From NCBI RefSeq assembly GCF_002213425.1, contig NZ_NJGV01000011.1, positions 62,001 to 126,000 on the forward strand: 64,000 nt of DNA, read 5' to 3'. Both the position numbers and the translations under genes were made by a program. Below the pieces are notes generated by a model. The model was not told the DNA's origin. It worked only from the letters and a program-made list of their open reading frames with translations, and made no database searches. Below are positions 55,876 to 64,000 of the stretch, in pieces. Position 1 is the stretch's first letter, and every line of letters starts with the position of its first letter. The DNA comes from Herbaspirillum aquaticum. Its GTDB lineage: Bacteria; Pseudomonadota; Gammaproteobacteria; Burkholderiales; Burkholderiaceae_D.

Positions 55876-55906
55876 AAATGGCCGGAGCCCAGTCTCCGGC
55901 CATTTT
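55876..55906. terminator. Bidirectional terminator between unknown gene and ppk2
   Basis: A perfect 12-bp stem (AAATGGCCGGAG arm at 55876-55887 with 55894-55905) and a 6-nt loop end in a short T-run. It lies between convergent genes. Confidence 0.85.
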
Positions 55907-55930
55907 CGTTGAGGCGCCCCGCCGGGCCAA

Positions 55931-56842
55931 TCAGTAGTATTCCGGCACGATCATCGAATCGGGCACCGGATGGCGTTCGTAGTCCTCATGGCGTTCGCGC
56001 TCGGGCAACAGCACCGGCGGATGCGGCACTTCGGCATACGGCATCTGCTGCAGCAGGTGATGGATGCAGTTGAGGCGGGCCTTCTTCTTGTCCACTGCCT
56101 GCACCACCCACCACGGCGCTTCCGGAATATGGGTGCGCTCCAGCATGACTTCCTTGGCCTTGGTGTATTCCTCCCAGCGGCGGCGCGATTCCAGGTCCAT
56201 GGGGCTGAGCTTCCACTGCTTGAGCGGATCATGGATGCGCGAGAGGAAGCGCAGGTGCTGCTCTTCATCGGTGATCGAGAACCAGTATTTGATGACCTGG
56301 ATGCCGGCACGGGTGAGCATGCGTTCGAACTCTGGCACCGAGCGGAAGAATTCCTCGTATTGCTCATCGGTACAGAAACCCATCACGCGCTCCACGCCCG
56401 CGCGGTTGTACCAGCTGCGGTCAAACAGCACGATCTCGCCGGCCGCCGGCAGGTGCGACACGTAGCGCTGGAAATACCATTGCGTGCGTTCGCGATCGTT
56501 GGGTGCCGGCAGCGCCGCCACGCGGGCCACGCGCGGGTTCAGGCGCTGGGTGATGCGCTTGATGACGCCGCCCTTGCCGGCCGCGTCGCGCCCCTCGAAG
56601 ACGATCACCACCTTGTGGCCGGTCTGCACCACCCAGTCCTGCAGCTTGACCAGTTCGCCCTGCAGGCGGAACAGTTCGCGGAAATACAGGCGGCGGTATT
56701 CCTTTTCCTCGCTGCCGTGGGCGCTGGCAAATTCGCCGGTGACCGGATCGACGGTGCGGTCTTCCAGCTCCAGTTCCATTTCTTCGTCGTAGCTGTCGGC
56801 CAGTTCGCGGTGGACGCGCTTGACCAGTTCTTCCTTATCCAT
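55931..56842 (-). CDS. ppk2: Polyphosphate kinase 2
   Basis: This 303-residue PPK2-family enzyme transfers phosphate between polyphosphate and nucleotides. Walker A FEGRDAAGKGGVIKRI, the lid/Walker B VLFDRSWYNRAGVERVMGF and WKLSPMDLESRRRWEEYTKA are all present. The acidic N-terminus (DEEMELELEDRTVD) is typical of the single-domain class I group. The start is 56842 or 56845. It is divergent from oxyR. Whether it favours GDP or ADP cannot be told by eye. Confidence 0.92.
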   Translation of the reverse strand: MDKEELVKRVHRELADSYDEEMELELEDRTVDPVTGEFASAHGSEEKEYRRLYFRELFRLQGELVKLQDWVVQTGHKVVIVFEGRDAAGKGGVIKRITQRLNPRVARVAALPAPNDRERTQWYFQRYVSHLPAAGEIVLFDRSWYNRAGVERVMGFCTDEQYEEFFRSVPEFERMLTRAGIQVIKYWFSITDEEQHLRFLSRIHDPLKQWKLSPMDLESRRRWEEYTKAKEVMLERTHIPEAPWWVVQAVDKKKARLNCIHHLLQQMPYAEVPHPPVLLPERERHEDYERHPVPDSMIVPEYY

Positions 56843-57087
56843 CATGTCCTCGTATCCAAGATAAAGTGGCGAACGCTGCACTCCCCTTCGCCCGAAAAGT
56901 GCGTGACAACATACCTGCCCATTGTGACCAAGACATGACAGGCCGATAACAACGCCGCTCAAGGCCGCCCGGCCAGGGCGCATGCCCCTCCATCCTGCGC
57001 CAACGGGCGGGAAAGCGCCATGATGCCGCACAGAACCAGCCGGACGAAAATACGCTATAGTCCCGAAAACGATTCCGGCATAACAGC

Positions 57088-58035
57088 ATGACACTTACAG
57101 AACTCAAATACATCGTGGCCGTCGCGCGGGAAAAGCATTTCGGCCATGCAGCAGAAGCTTGTTTCGTCGCCCAGCCCACGCTGTCGGTGGCCATCAAGAA
57201 ACTGGAAGATGAGCTGGGCGTGGTCATCTTCGAACGCGGCGGCACCGAGGTCTCGGTCACTCCGCTGGGCGCGCAGATCGTGGCCCAGGCCGAACGCGTG
57301 CTGGAGCAGACCGCCGCCATCAAGGAAATCGCCAACCAGAACAAGGATCCGCTCTCGGGCCCCTTGCGCCTGGGCATCATCTACACGATCGGCCCCTACC
57401 TGCTGCCGTCGCTGGTCAAGACCATGATAGAGCGCGTGCCGCAGATGCCGCTGATCCTGCTGGAGAATTTCACCACGCGCCTGATCGAACTGCTGCGCCA
57501 GGGAGAGCTCGATGCGGCCATCATGGCCCTGCCCTTCCCCGAGCACGGACTGAACGTGATGCCGCTCTACGATGAGGAATTCATGGTGGCGCTGCCGCGC
57601 CAGCACAAGTGGGCCGAGCGCAAGGAAATCGATGCGCGCGAACTCAAGAGCGAAACCATGCTGCTGCTGGGCAATGGCCACTGCTTCCGCGACCAGGTGC
57701 TGGAAGTCTGTCCCGAGATGTCGCGCTTCTCCACCAATGGCGATGGCATTGCCCGCACGTTCGAAGGCTCATCGCTGGAGACCATCCGCCACATGGTGTC
57801 TTCCGGCATTGGCGTGACCGTGCTGCCGCGCGCCTCCATTCCCGATGCCGATACGCGCGATGGCATGGTGCGCTATGTACCCTTCGTGGCTCCGGCCCCC
57901 TCGCGCCGCGTGGTCATCGCCTGGCGCAAGAGCTTTACGCGGCAGGCCGCCATCGATGCCGTGCATCAGGCGGTGCTGGCGTGCAAGCTCAATGGGGTGC
58001 AGATGCTCACCGAAGAGTCGGCCAACGCGGCTTGA
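57088..58035 (+). CDS. oxyR: OxyR peroxide-sensing LysR regulator
   Basis: This 315-residue LysR protein has the N-terminus TLTELKYIVAVAREKHFGHAAEACFVAQPTLS of OxyR. The redox pair is Cys199 and Cys208 in LGNGHCFRDQVLEVCPEM, at the same numbers as in E. coli OxyR. Peroxide forms a disulfide between them and turns on catalase and peroxiredoxin genes. ATG 57088 is well placed. No typical OxyR target gene adjoins it in this window. Confidence 0.94.
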   Translation: MTLTELKYIVAVAREKHFGHAAEACFVAQPTLSVAIKKLEDELGVVIFERGGTEVSVTPLGAQIVAQAERVLEQTAAIKEIANQNKDPLSGPLRLGIIYTIGPYLLPSLVKTMIERVPQMPLILLENFTTRLIELLRQGELDAAIMALPFPEHGLNVMPLYDEEFMVALPRQHKWAERKEIDARELKSETMLLLGNGHCFRDQVLEVCPEMSRFSTNGDGIARTFEGSSLETIRHMVSSGIGVTVLPRASIPDADTRDGMVRYVPFVAPAPSRRVVIAWRKSFTRQAAIDAVHQAVLACKLNGVQMLTEESANAA

Positions 58036-58059
58036 TCCCTGCGTAAGCTTGCAAAGAAA

Positions 58060-58085
58060 ACGGGCCTCGCAATTGCGAGGCCCGT
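58060..58085 (-). terminator. Terminator of the ugp operon (perfect 26-bp palindrome)
   Basis: A continuous 26-bp palindrome (ACGGGCCTCGCAA arm) is followed on the minus strand by TTTTCTTT, making a strong terminator 31 bp after ugpC. On the plus strand it follows oxyR by 24 bp and could also serve that gene, though the T-run there is poor. Confidence 0.85.
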
Positions 58086-58115
58086 GTCATTTCTGCCAGT
58101 ACGACTTGTTCGCAC

Positions 58116-59210
58116 TCAGGTGATGCGATGCGTACTCTTCACATCAAACCAATGCACATCCCCCGCCCCGAAGGATGCGCCGATGCGCTGACCGGTGCTG
58201 ACCGGCACATTGGCCGGGCAACGCAGTACCAACGCCTGGCCGCCGCAGCGCGCATGCACCAGCAATTCGGCACCCAGCGCTTCGACCAGCTCCACGTCCA
58301 GTGACAGCTGCGCAGCCGAGCCGTCGAGGATGGGCAGCAAGTGTTCCGGCCGCACGCCCAGGATGCGCTCCTGGCCGGCCCCAGCGGGCAACGGCTGCGG
58401 CAGTCGCACGGTGGCGGTGGCCTCGCCCTTGCCGGCCTCGAAGCTGGCACCGTCAGCCGACAGCCTCCCCTGCAGCAAATTCATCGGCGGCGAACCGATG
58501 AAGCTGGCCACGAACGTGGTGGCCGGGCGGGCATAGACTTCAGCCGGGGTACCGATCTGTTCGGCCACACCGCGATTCATCACGATCATGCGCTGGCCCA
58601 GGGTCATGGCCTCGACCTGGTCGTGCGTCACATACAGGCTGGTGGTGCGCAGGCTGGCATGCAGCTTCTGGATTTCCAGCCGCATCTGCACACGCAGTTT
58701 GGCGTCCAGGTTGGAGAGCGGTTCGTCGAAGAGGAACACGGCAGGCTTGCGCACGATGGCGCGGCCCATGGCCACACGCTGGCGCTGGCCGCCGGAGAGC
58801 TGGCGCGGCGTGCGTTCCAGCAGCGCGCCCAGTTCCAGGATGGCGGCGGCACGCTGTACGCGCTCGTCGATCTCGGTCTTGGAAAGACCCTGGATCTTCA
58901 GGCCATACGCCATGTTCTGGTACACCGTCATGTGCGGATAGAGCGCATAGTTCTGGAACACCATGGCGATGTCGCGCTCCTTGGGTTCCAGGTCATTGAC
59001 CACGCGATCACCGATGACGACCTGTCCGCCGCTGACCTCCTCCAGCCCTGCGACCATGCGCAGCAGCGTGGACTTGCCGCAGCCCGAGGGGCCCACCATG
59101 ACGATGAATTCGCCATCGGCGATGTCGGCATCGATGCCATGGATCACGTCGACCGCCTTGGCACCGGCACCATAGGTCTTGCGGACTTGCTTGAGATGGA
59201 TTGCTGCCAT
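58116..59210 (-). CDS. ugpC: Glycerol-3-phosphate ABC transporter ATPase UgpC
   Basis: This 364-residue CUT1-family ATPase of MalK/UgpC type has Walker [10 protein letters not shown], signature [16 protein letters not shown], Walker [22 protein letters not shown], and a C-terminal TOBE region ([13 protein letters not shown]). It is the last gene of ugpBAEC and energises import of sn-glycerol-3-phosphate or glycerophosphodiesters. It follows ugpE by 34 bp. Confidence 0.92.
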   Translation of the reverse strand: MAAIHLKQVRKTYGAGAKAVDVIHGIDADIADGEFIVMVGPSGCGKSTLLRMVAGLEEVSGGQVVIGDRVVNDLEPKERDIAMVFQNYALYPHMTVYQNMAYGLKIQGLSKTEIDERVQRAAAILELGALLERTPRQLSGGQRQRVAMGRAIVRKPAVFLFDEPLSNLDAKLRVQMRLEIQKLHASLRTTSLYVTHDQVEAMTLGQRMIVMNRGVAEQIGTPAEVYARPATTFVASFIGSPPMNLLQGRLSADGASFEAGKGEATATVRLPQPLPAGAGQERILGVRPEHLLPILDGSAAQLSLDVELVEALGAELLVHARCGGQALVLRCPANVPVSTGQRIGASFGAGDVHWFDVKSTHRIT

Positions 59211-59244
59211 GTTTGTCAGTCTCTAACTGTCAGAATGATATAAA

Positions 59245-60096
59245 TTATTTCTCGGAATCGACCAGGCCCTTGACGAACCATTTCTGCATCACCACCACCA
59301 CCAGCCCGGGCGGCAGCATGGCCAGGATCATGGTGGCCATCACCAGGTTCCACTCCACCGCCGAATCGCCGCCGGAGATGAGCGTCTTGATGCCGATGCC
59401 GATGGGATACATGCTGGTGTCGGTGGCGATGATGAGCGGCCACAGGTACTGGTTCCAGCCATAGATGAACATGATCACGAACAGCGCAATCACATTGGTG
59501 CGCGATAGCGGCCACAGCACATCCTTGAGGAAGCGCAGCGGCCCGGCTCCATCGATGCGCGCGGCTTCGGCCAGTTCATCGGGCACCGTCAGGAAGAACT
59601 GGCGGAACAGGAAGGTGGCGGTGGCTGAGGCGATCAGCGGGACGCTCAAGCCCGCATAGCTGTTGAGCATGCCCAGGTCTGACACGACCTGGTAAGTCGG
59701 CGTGATACGCACTTCCACCGGCAGCATCAGCGTGACGAAGATCATCCAGAAGAACAGCCCCCGCCCCGGGAAGCGGAAATACACGATGGCGAAGGCCGAC
59801 AGCATGGAAATGGAGATCTTGCCGATGGCGATGATGAGCGCCGTGACCAGGCTCACCCACAGCATGTTGAGCACGGGCGGTGCAGTCACCTGCCCGGCCG
59901 CCCCCTTGAAGAGCACGGCGCTGTAGTTGTTGATGAATTCCCCGCCCGGCACCAGCGACAGCGGCGACAGGGCCGACTGTTCGGCGGTCTGCGTGCTGGC
60001 CACGAAGGCCACATACAGCGGGAAGAAGACGATCAGCACCCCCAGCACCAGCACCACGTGGCTGAGGAAATCGAGGACGGGACGGCGTTCGATCAT
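59245..60096 (-). CDS. ugpE: Glycerol-3-phosphate ABC permease UgpE
   Basis: This 283-residue MalG-type permease starts MIERRPVLDFLSHVVLVLGV, very like E. coli UgpE, which supports the start at 60096. The EAA loop reads ELAEAARIDGAGPLRFLKDVLWPL. It has six predicted helices and partners UgpA. Confidence 0.93.
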   Translation of the reverse strand: MIERRPVLDFLSHVVLVLGVLIVFFPLYVAFVASTQTAEQSALSPLSLVPGGEFINNYSAVLFKGAAGQVTAPPVLNMLWVSLVTALIIAIGKISISMLSAFAIVYFRFPGRGLFFWMIFVTLMLPVEVRITPTYQVVSDLGMLNSYAGLSVPLIASATATFLFRQFFLTVPDELAEAARIDGAGPLRFLKDVLWPLSRTNVIALFVIMFIYGWNQYLWPLIIATDTSMYPIGIGIKTLISGGDSAVEWNLVMATMILAMLPPGLVVVVMQKWFVKGLVDSEK

Positions 60097-60148
60097 GCGG
60101 CCACCTCTGCAGCGGGGAGGATCAGGAAAGCGTTCATGGTGATGGGCT

Positions 60149-61033
60149 TCATGCGTATTGCACCTTCTTTTCAACGTACTTGAACTGCACCACGGTCAGC
60201 AGGATCACCAGTGCCATGAGCACCACCGATTGCGCCGCCGAGCCGCCCAGGTCGCCGCCCTTGAAGCCATCGGTGAAGACCTTGTAGACCAGGATCTCGG
60301 TATCCTTGCCGGGACCGCCGTGGGTGGTGGCATCGACGATGACGAAGGTATCGAAGAAGGCATAGACCACATTGACCACGAAGAGGAAGAACGTGGTCGG
60401 CGAGATCAGCGGGAAGACGATGGTGAAGAAGCGCTTGACCGGCCCCGCACCGTCGATGGCCGCCGCTTCGATGAGCGACTTGGGAATCGATTGCAGGCCG
60501 GCCAGGAAGAACAGGAAGTTGTAGCTGATCTGTTTCCAGATGGCGGCAATGACGATGAGGATCATCGCGTGGGTGCCATTGATCATGTAGTCCCACGGCA
60601 AACCCAGCCAGGCCAGCACGTGCGAGAGGATGCCCAGCGAGGGACTCAGCAGGAACATCCACAGCACCCCCACCACCACCGGCGAGACCGCATAAGGCCA
60701 GATCAGGAAGGTCTTGTAGACCGAGGCGCCGCGGCGTACGCGGTCGGCGAAGACCGCCAGCAGCAGCGAGAGCGCCAGCCCGAAGAAGGCCACCAGCGCC
60801 GAGAAGAGCGCCGTGGTGCGGAAGGATTCAAGATAGGTCGGATCGGCAAAGAGCGTCTTGAAATTGTCGAACCAGACGAATTCGGAATAGCCGCCAAAGG
60901 CATCCTGCAGCAGCATCGACTGATATAAAGCCTGGATGGCCGGCCAGAAAAAGAACAGCAAAGTGATGATGATCTGCGGTGCCACCAGCAGATAGGGCAA
61001 CCACTTTGAAGTGAATCGCGCGCGTTTTTCCAC
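60149..61033 (-). CDS. ugpA: Glycerol-3-phosphate ABC permease UgpA
   Basis: This 294-residue MalF-type permease has RFTSKWLPYLLVAPQIIITLLFFFWPA near its N-terminus, the UgpA pattern, and the EAA loop SLIEAAAIDGAGPVKRFFTIVFPL. The start is taken as GTG at 61033. An upstream ATG at 61111 would place a perfect hairpin (61087-61108) in the coding region and add residues unlike the family. Confidence 0.9.
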   Translation of the reverse strand: MEKRARFTSKWLPYLLVAPQIIITLLFFFWPAIQALYQSMLLQDAFGGYSEFVWFDNFKTLFADPTYLESFRTTALFSALVAFFGLALSLLLAVFADRVRRGASVYKTFLIWPYAVSPVVVGVLWMFLLSPSLGILSHVLAWLGLPWDYMINGTHAMILIVIAAIWKQISYNFLFFLAGLQSIPKSLIEAAAIDGAGPVKRFFTIVFPLISPTTFFLFVVNVVYAFFDTFVIVDATTHGGPGKDTEILVYKVFTDGFKGGDLGGSAAQSVVLMALVILLTVVQFKYVEKKVQYA

Positions 61034-61086
61034 GATCGTTCCAGCCAGGGATCGCCCGGCCGCAGAAGTTGAATGAATCGAAAAGC

Positions 61087-61157
61087 GGATGTCAGCTTCC
61101 TGACATCCCAAAACGGAAGCCGGCGCTGCTCTCCGCGATCACGGAGCACACCGCCGG
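61087..61157 (-). promoter_or_regulatory. Two hairpins in the ugpB-ugpA spacer
   Basis: GGATGTCAG-CTTC-CTGACATCC (61087-61108) is a perfect 9-bp stem, and a second, longer GC-rich hairpin spans 61120-61157. Neither has a T-run. Such structures after a binding-protein gene usually protect its mRNA so that it is made in excess over the permeases. Confidence 0.6.
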
Positions 61158-61209
61158 TTCCTGCCCCGTCACCGCGTTCAGGCGGGACGGGAGGTGTTGC
61201 TGATGAGAC

Positions 61210-62523
61210 TTACTGATTGCCCTTGTTGGCCTTCTCGAAGCGGGCCAGCAATTCGTCGCCGCGCTTGACGGCGGAGTCCAGGGCTTCCTTGGCGGTCTTC
61301 TTGCCGGTCCAGACGTTTTCCAGTTCCTCGTCGAAGACGGTACGGACCTGGGCGTAGTTGCCCAGGCGCAGGCCGCGCGACTTCTCGGTGGTCTTGACGA
61401 TCATCTGCTTGACGGCCACGTCGGTGCCCGGATTGCGCTCATAGAAACCGGAGCTCTTGGTCAGCTCGTAAGCGGCCTTGGTCACCGGCAGGTAGCCGGT
61501 GTCCTGGTGCCACTTGGCGGCCACTTCCGGCTTGGAGAGGTAGCTGAAGAACTTGGCCACGCCCTTGTACTCGTCGCCCTTCTTGCCGTTCATGACCCAC
61601 AGCGAGGCACCGCCGATGACGGTGTTCTGCGGCGCGCCCTGCACGTCGTTGTAATACGGCAGGGTGGCCACGCCGAACTTGAACTTGGCGTTCTTGCGGA
61701 TATCCGCATAGGCCGAGGACGAGCCGGTGATGATGGCGCACTCGCCTGCATTGAACTTGGCATTGCCTTCGTCCTTGCGGCCGGCATAGGTGAAGTAGCC
61801 CTGCTTGGCCCAGTTCGACAGGTTTTCGATGTGGCGCACGTGCAGGGGGCTGTTCATCTTCAGGCGCGCATCGAGACCGCCGAAACCGTTGTTCTTGGTC
61901 GCCAGCTCAACGTTGTGCCAGGTTGAAAACGATTCCAAATGCACCCAGGATTGCCAGGTCGTGGTGTAAGCACACGATGCACCGCTGGCCTTGATCTTGG
62001 CGGCCATGCCGACGAATTCCTGCCAGGTGACGGGCGGCTTTTCGGGATCCAGGCCAGCCTTGGCGAACATGTCCTTGTTGTAGAACATGATGGTGGTGGA
62101 GCTGTTGAAGGGGAAGGACATCATGCCCTTCGGGGTCGAGTAGTAACCGGCCACCGCAGGCACGTAGGCGTTCTGGTCGAACTTCTCGCCGGCCTGCTGC
62201 ATCACTTCATACACCGGCTTGACCGCGCCCTTGGCGTAGATCATGGTGGCAGTGCCCACTTCGAACACCTGCAGGATGCTGGGCGCATTGCCGGCACGAT
62301 AGGCGGCGATGGCAGCCGACATCGATTCGTCGTAGGTCCCCTTGTAGACCGGCACGATCTTGTAATCGCCCTGGGTCTTGTTGAAGTCGTCGGCCAGGGC
62401 ATTGACGCGTTCGCCCAGGGCGCCGGTCATGGAATGCCACCAGGTGATCTCGGTTGCAGCGAAGGCAGAGGAAGTGATCGTCGCCAGGACACCGGTCGCG
62501 ATCAGCGTTTTCATCATGTTCAT
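61210..62523 (-). CDS. ugpB: Glycerol-3-phosphate ABC binding protein UgpB
   Basis: This 437-residue periplasmic protein has a signal peptide (MMKTLIATGVLATITSSAFA) and begins TEITWWHSMTGALGERVNAL, the UgpB signature. It has GTYDESMSAAIAAYRAGNAP and SWVHLESFSTWHN, both close to E. coli UgpB. As the first gene of the operon, it binds sn-glycerol-3-phosphate or glycerophosphocholine. The start at 62523 is preferred over upstream codons, which lack a signal context. Confidence 0.94.
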   Translation of the reverse strand: MNMMKTLIATGVLATITSSAFAATEITWWHSMTGALGERVNALADDFNKTQGDYKIVPVYKGTYDESMSAAIAAYRAGNAPSILQVFEVGTATMIYAKGAVKPVYEVMQQAGEKFDQNAYVPAVAGYYSTPKGMMSFPFNSSTTIMFYNKDMFAKAGLDPEKPPVTWQEFVGMAAKIKASGASCAYTTTWQSWVHLESFSTWHNVELATKNNGFGGLDARLKMNSPLHVRHIENLSNWAKQGYFTYAGRKDEGNAKFNAGECAIITGSSSAYADIRKNAKFKFGVATLPYYNDVQGAPQNTVIGGASLWVMNGKKGDEYKGVAKFFSYLSKPEVAAKWHQDTGYLPVTKAAYELTKSSGFYERNPGTDVAVKQMIVKTTEKSRGLRLGNYAQVRTVFDEELENVWTGKKTAKEALDSAVKRGDELLARFEKANKGNQ

Positions 62524-62787
62524 CAGAGGGGACCTCTCGAAAAAAGGGGTTTTGATGCTAACAACGCTCCATGACAGCCGCGTTACATTAGCCGCACTGC
62601 CGGCTTTGGGCAAAAGAAATGCATGTGGCCGTGCAGCACGAAACCCGGGCATGTCTCGGAAAATAAGAATTCGTTTTTATAAGTTCTGCTGGGGTGTGGC
62701 TAAACCGCCCTCCCTGTCAGCGCTTTGTCAGCTCATCCGCAGAGCGAACGTTGAAAAGCACGACAGTGCGGAAACGGCGACGCGAAT

Positions 62788-62793
62788 TATAAT
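62788..62793 (+). promoter_or_regulatory. Putative -10 box of ubiA
   Basis: A perfect TATAAT lies 27 bp before the ubiA ATG, so the leader would be about 20 nt. No good -35 hexamer is visible at 17 bp. Confidence 0.45.
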
Positions 62794-62820
62794 GCGGACT
62801 TTCGATTTTGCGGACATTCC

Positions 62821-63675
62821 ATGGACAGGCTCAGGCTTTACGCGCTGCTGGTGCGCGCCCACAAACCCATCGGCATCCTGCTCTTGCTGTGGCCCACGCT
62901 CATTGCACTGTGGCTGGCCTCGGGCGGTGTTCCCGACTGGCGCATCCTGGTGATCTACGTGCTGGGCACGGTACTGATGCGTTCGGCCGGCTGCGCCATC
63001 AACGACTATGCCGACCGCGACTTCGACCGGCACGTCAAGCGTACCGAACAGCGGCCCCTCACCTCCGGCAAGATCAAATCGTGGGAAGCGCTGATGGTGG
63101 CGGGCGTATTGGCGCTGGTGTCCTTCCTGCTGATCCTGCCGCTCAATGCGCTCACGCTGCAACTGTCGGTGGCGGCCGTGATCATCGCGGGCAGCTATCC
63201 GTATTTCAAGCGTTTCTTCGCCATTCCCCAGGCTTACCTGGGCATTGCCTTCGGCTTCGGCATCCCCATGGGATTTGCCAGCGTGACCGGCAGCGTGCCG
63301 CTGGCGGCCTGGGTGCTGCTGGTGGCCAACATCTTCTGGGCGGTGGCCTATGACACCGAGTATGCGATGGTGGACCGCGACGACGATCTCAAGATTGGCA
63401 TCAAGACCTCGGCCATCACGTTTGGCCGCTACGATGTCGCGGCCATCATGCTGTGCTACGTGGTGGCACTGGCCCTGATCTGGGTGGTCGGCCTGCAATA
63501 CGGACTGGGCCTGTGGTTTGCGGCGGGCATGCTGGTGGCTTGCGGCTTTGCCGTGTATCACTACACCCTGATCCGCGAACGCGACCGCATGCGCTGCTTC
63601 GCGGCCTTCAACAACAACAACTGGCTGGGCGCGGCGATCTTCGCCGGTGTCGCGCTCGATTACCTGATGCGCTGA
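62821..63675 (+). CDS. ubiA: 4-hydroxybenzoate polyprenyltransferase UbiA
   Basis: This 284-residue inner membrane prenyltransferase attaches the polyprenyl tail to 4-hydroxybenzoate in ubiquinone synthesis. Two Asp-rich motifs are intact: [24 protein letters not shown] and [20 protein letters not shown]. It has about eight helices. It starts at 62821 and ends 64 bp before the methyltransferase gene. Confidence 0.95.
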   Translation: MDRLRLYALLVRAHKPIGILLLLWPTLIALWLASGGVPDWRILVIYVLGTVLMRSAGCAINDYADRDFDRHVKRTEQRPLTSGKIKSWEALMVAGVLALVSFLLILPLNALTLQLSVAAVIIAGSYPYFKRFFAIPQAYLGIAFGFGIPMGFASVTGSVPLAAWVLLVANIFWAVAYDTEYAMVDRDDDLKIGIKTSAITFGRYDVAAIMLCYVVALALIWVVGLQYGLGLWFAAGMLVACGFAVYHYTLIRERDRMRCFAAFNNNNWLGAAIFAGVALDYLMR

Positions 63676-63739
63676 TGTGCTGATGCATTGATGCATGCCG
63701 GGCACTGCGTCTGCCTGGCGTAAATTCAAAGGAAACGGG

Positions 63740-64000
63740 ATGAAAGCGGAATTTTGGCTCGAACGCTGGCGCGACGGACGCACGCATTTTCACCAGTCGC
63801 GCGTGACGCCGCTGCTGCAGAAATACTGGCCGCAACTGGCGCTGCCGGCCGGCAGCACGGTGCTGGTACCCCTGTGCGGCAAGTCGCTGGACATGCTGTG
63901 GCTGGCCGAACAGGGCCATCGCGTGCTGGGGGTGGAGTTGTCGGAACTGGCCATCACCCAGTTCTTCAGCGAACACCAACTGACCCCGGCAGTGCATGAA
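63740..64000 (+). CDS. tpm: Thiopurine S-methyltransferase-like protein (3' end cut by window)
   Basis: The first 87 residues are visible. They begin [20 protein letters not shown], followed by [20 protein letters not shown], the SAM-binding motif of bacterial thiopurine/tellurite methyltransferases, and [15 protein letters not shown]. An AAAGGAAAC ribosome site precedes the ATG. The gene leaves the window at 64000. Such enzymes methylate thiols and selenium or tellurium oxyanions. Confidence 0.88.
   Translation, partial: MKAEFWLERWRDGRTHFHQSRVTPLLQKYWPQLALPAGSTVLVPLCGKSLDMLWLAEQGHRVLGVELSELAITQFFSEHQLTPAVHE

Overview
The window is GC-rich, densely coded DNA from a Gram-negative betaproteobacterium, most likely Herbaspirillum or a close member of the Oxalobacteraceae. 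This is inferred from gene content: a Burkholderiales-type trimeric porin, a TorF-family porin, an OxyR with Cys199/Cys208, UbiA, and many IclR/GntR/LysR-controlled catabolic islands fed by ABC transporters. The host assignment is inference. No rRNA, tRNA, CRISPR, insertion sequence or prophage was recognised. The window looks like ordinary chromosome, cut inside a KaiC-like ATPase gene on the left and a thiopurine methyltransferase-like gene on the right.

Layout, left to right. 1-5378: KaiC-like ATPase (minus), then a three-gene FAD sugar dehydrogenase complex (Tat-exported small subunit, GMC flavoprotein with a Cys-rich cluster motif, triheme cytochrome c), preceded by a degenerate 11-bp tandem array. 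5459-12807: a shikimate/quinate-type catabolic island with an MHS transporter, porin, 3-dehydroshikimate dehydratase-like TIM barrel, shikimate dehydrogenase and HPPD-like VOC protein, plus two tandem IclR regulators. The QuiC1 architecture appears split into two genes here. 12842-17455: nitroreductase with a divergent LysR, an EamA exporter and a chemoreceptor. 17644-23739: a hydantoin/dihydropyrimidine-type operon (dihydropyrimidinase, single-Cys Asp/Glu-racemase-fold enzyme, SsuABC-like transporter) with a divergent GntR regulator and two identical TTGTGACAA sites.

23837-35217: enoyl-CoA hydratase, a TorF-porin gene cluster, and the full kdp system (KdpE, KdpD, KdpC, KdpB, KdpA, KdpF plus a 37-residue membrane peptide). 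The promoter regions of kdp and of the TorF porin share a triple TTTAC element with identical 11- and 21-bp spacing, which suggests that KdpE controls both. 35441-37623: a Cache-PAS-GGDEF diguanylate cyclase with an unusual start. 37930-48506: an oxalurate/purine-like amide catabolic island of two divergent arms (HpxW-like, HpxZ-like and a branched-chain-type ABC transporter whose LivM, LivG and LivF parts are one polypeptide; SnoaL-like protein, PuuE-like deacetylase, AtzE-like amidase, GntR), with a perfect 17-bp palindrome between the arms.

48612-64000: LLM monooxygenase, CurA-like reductase and TetR regulator, MFS exporter with divergent GlxA/AraC regulator, metallophosphoesterase, an unknown protein, PPK2, OxyR, a ugpBAEC glycerol-3-phosphate uptake operon, UbiA, and the start of a thiopurine methyltransferase. 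No wholly new defence or mobile system was seen. The best leads are the shared TTTAC element, the kdp mini-protein, the transporter fusion, the split QuiC with an altered metal site, and the hydantoinase cluster.
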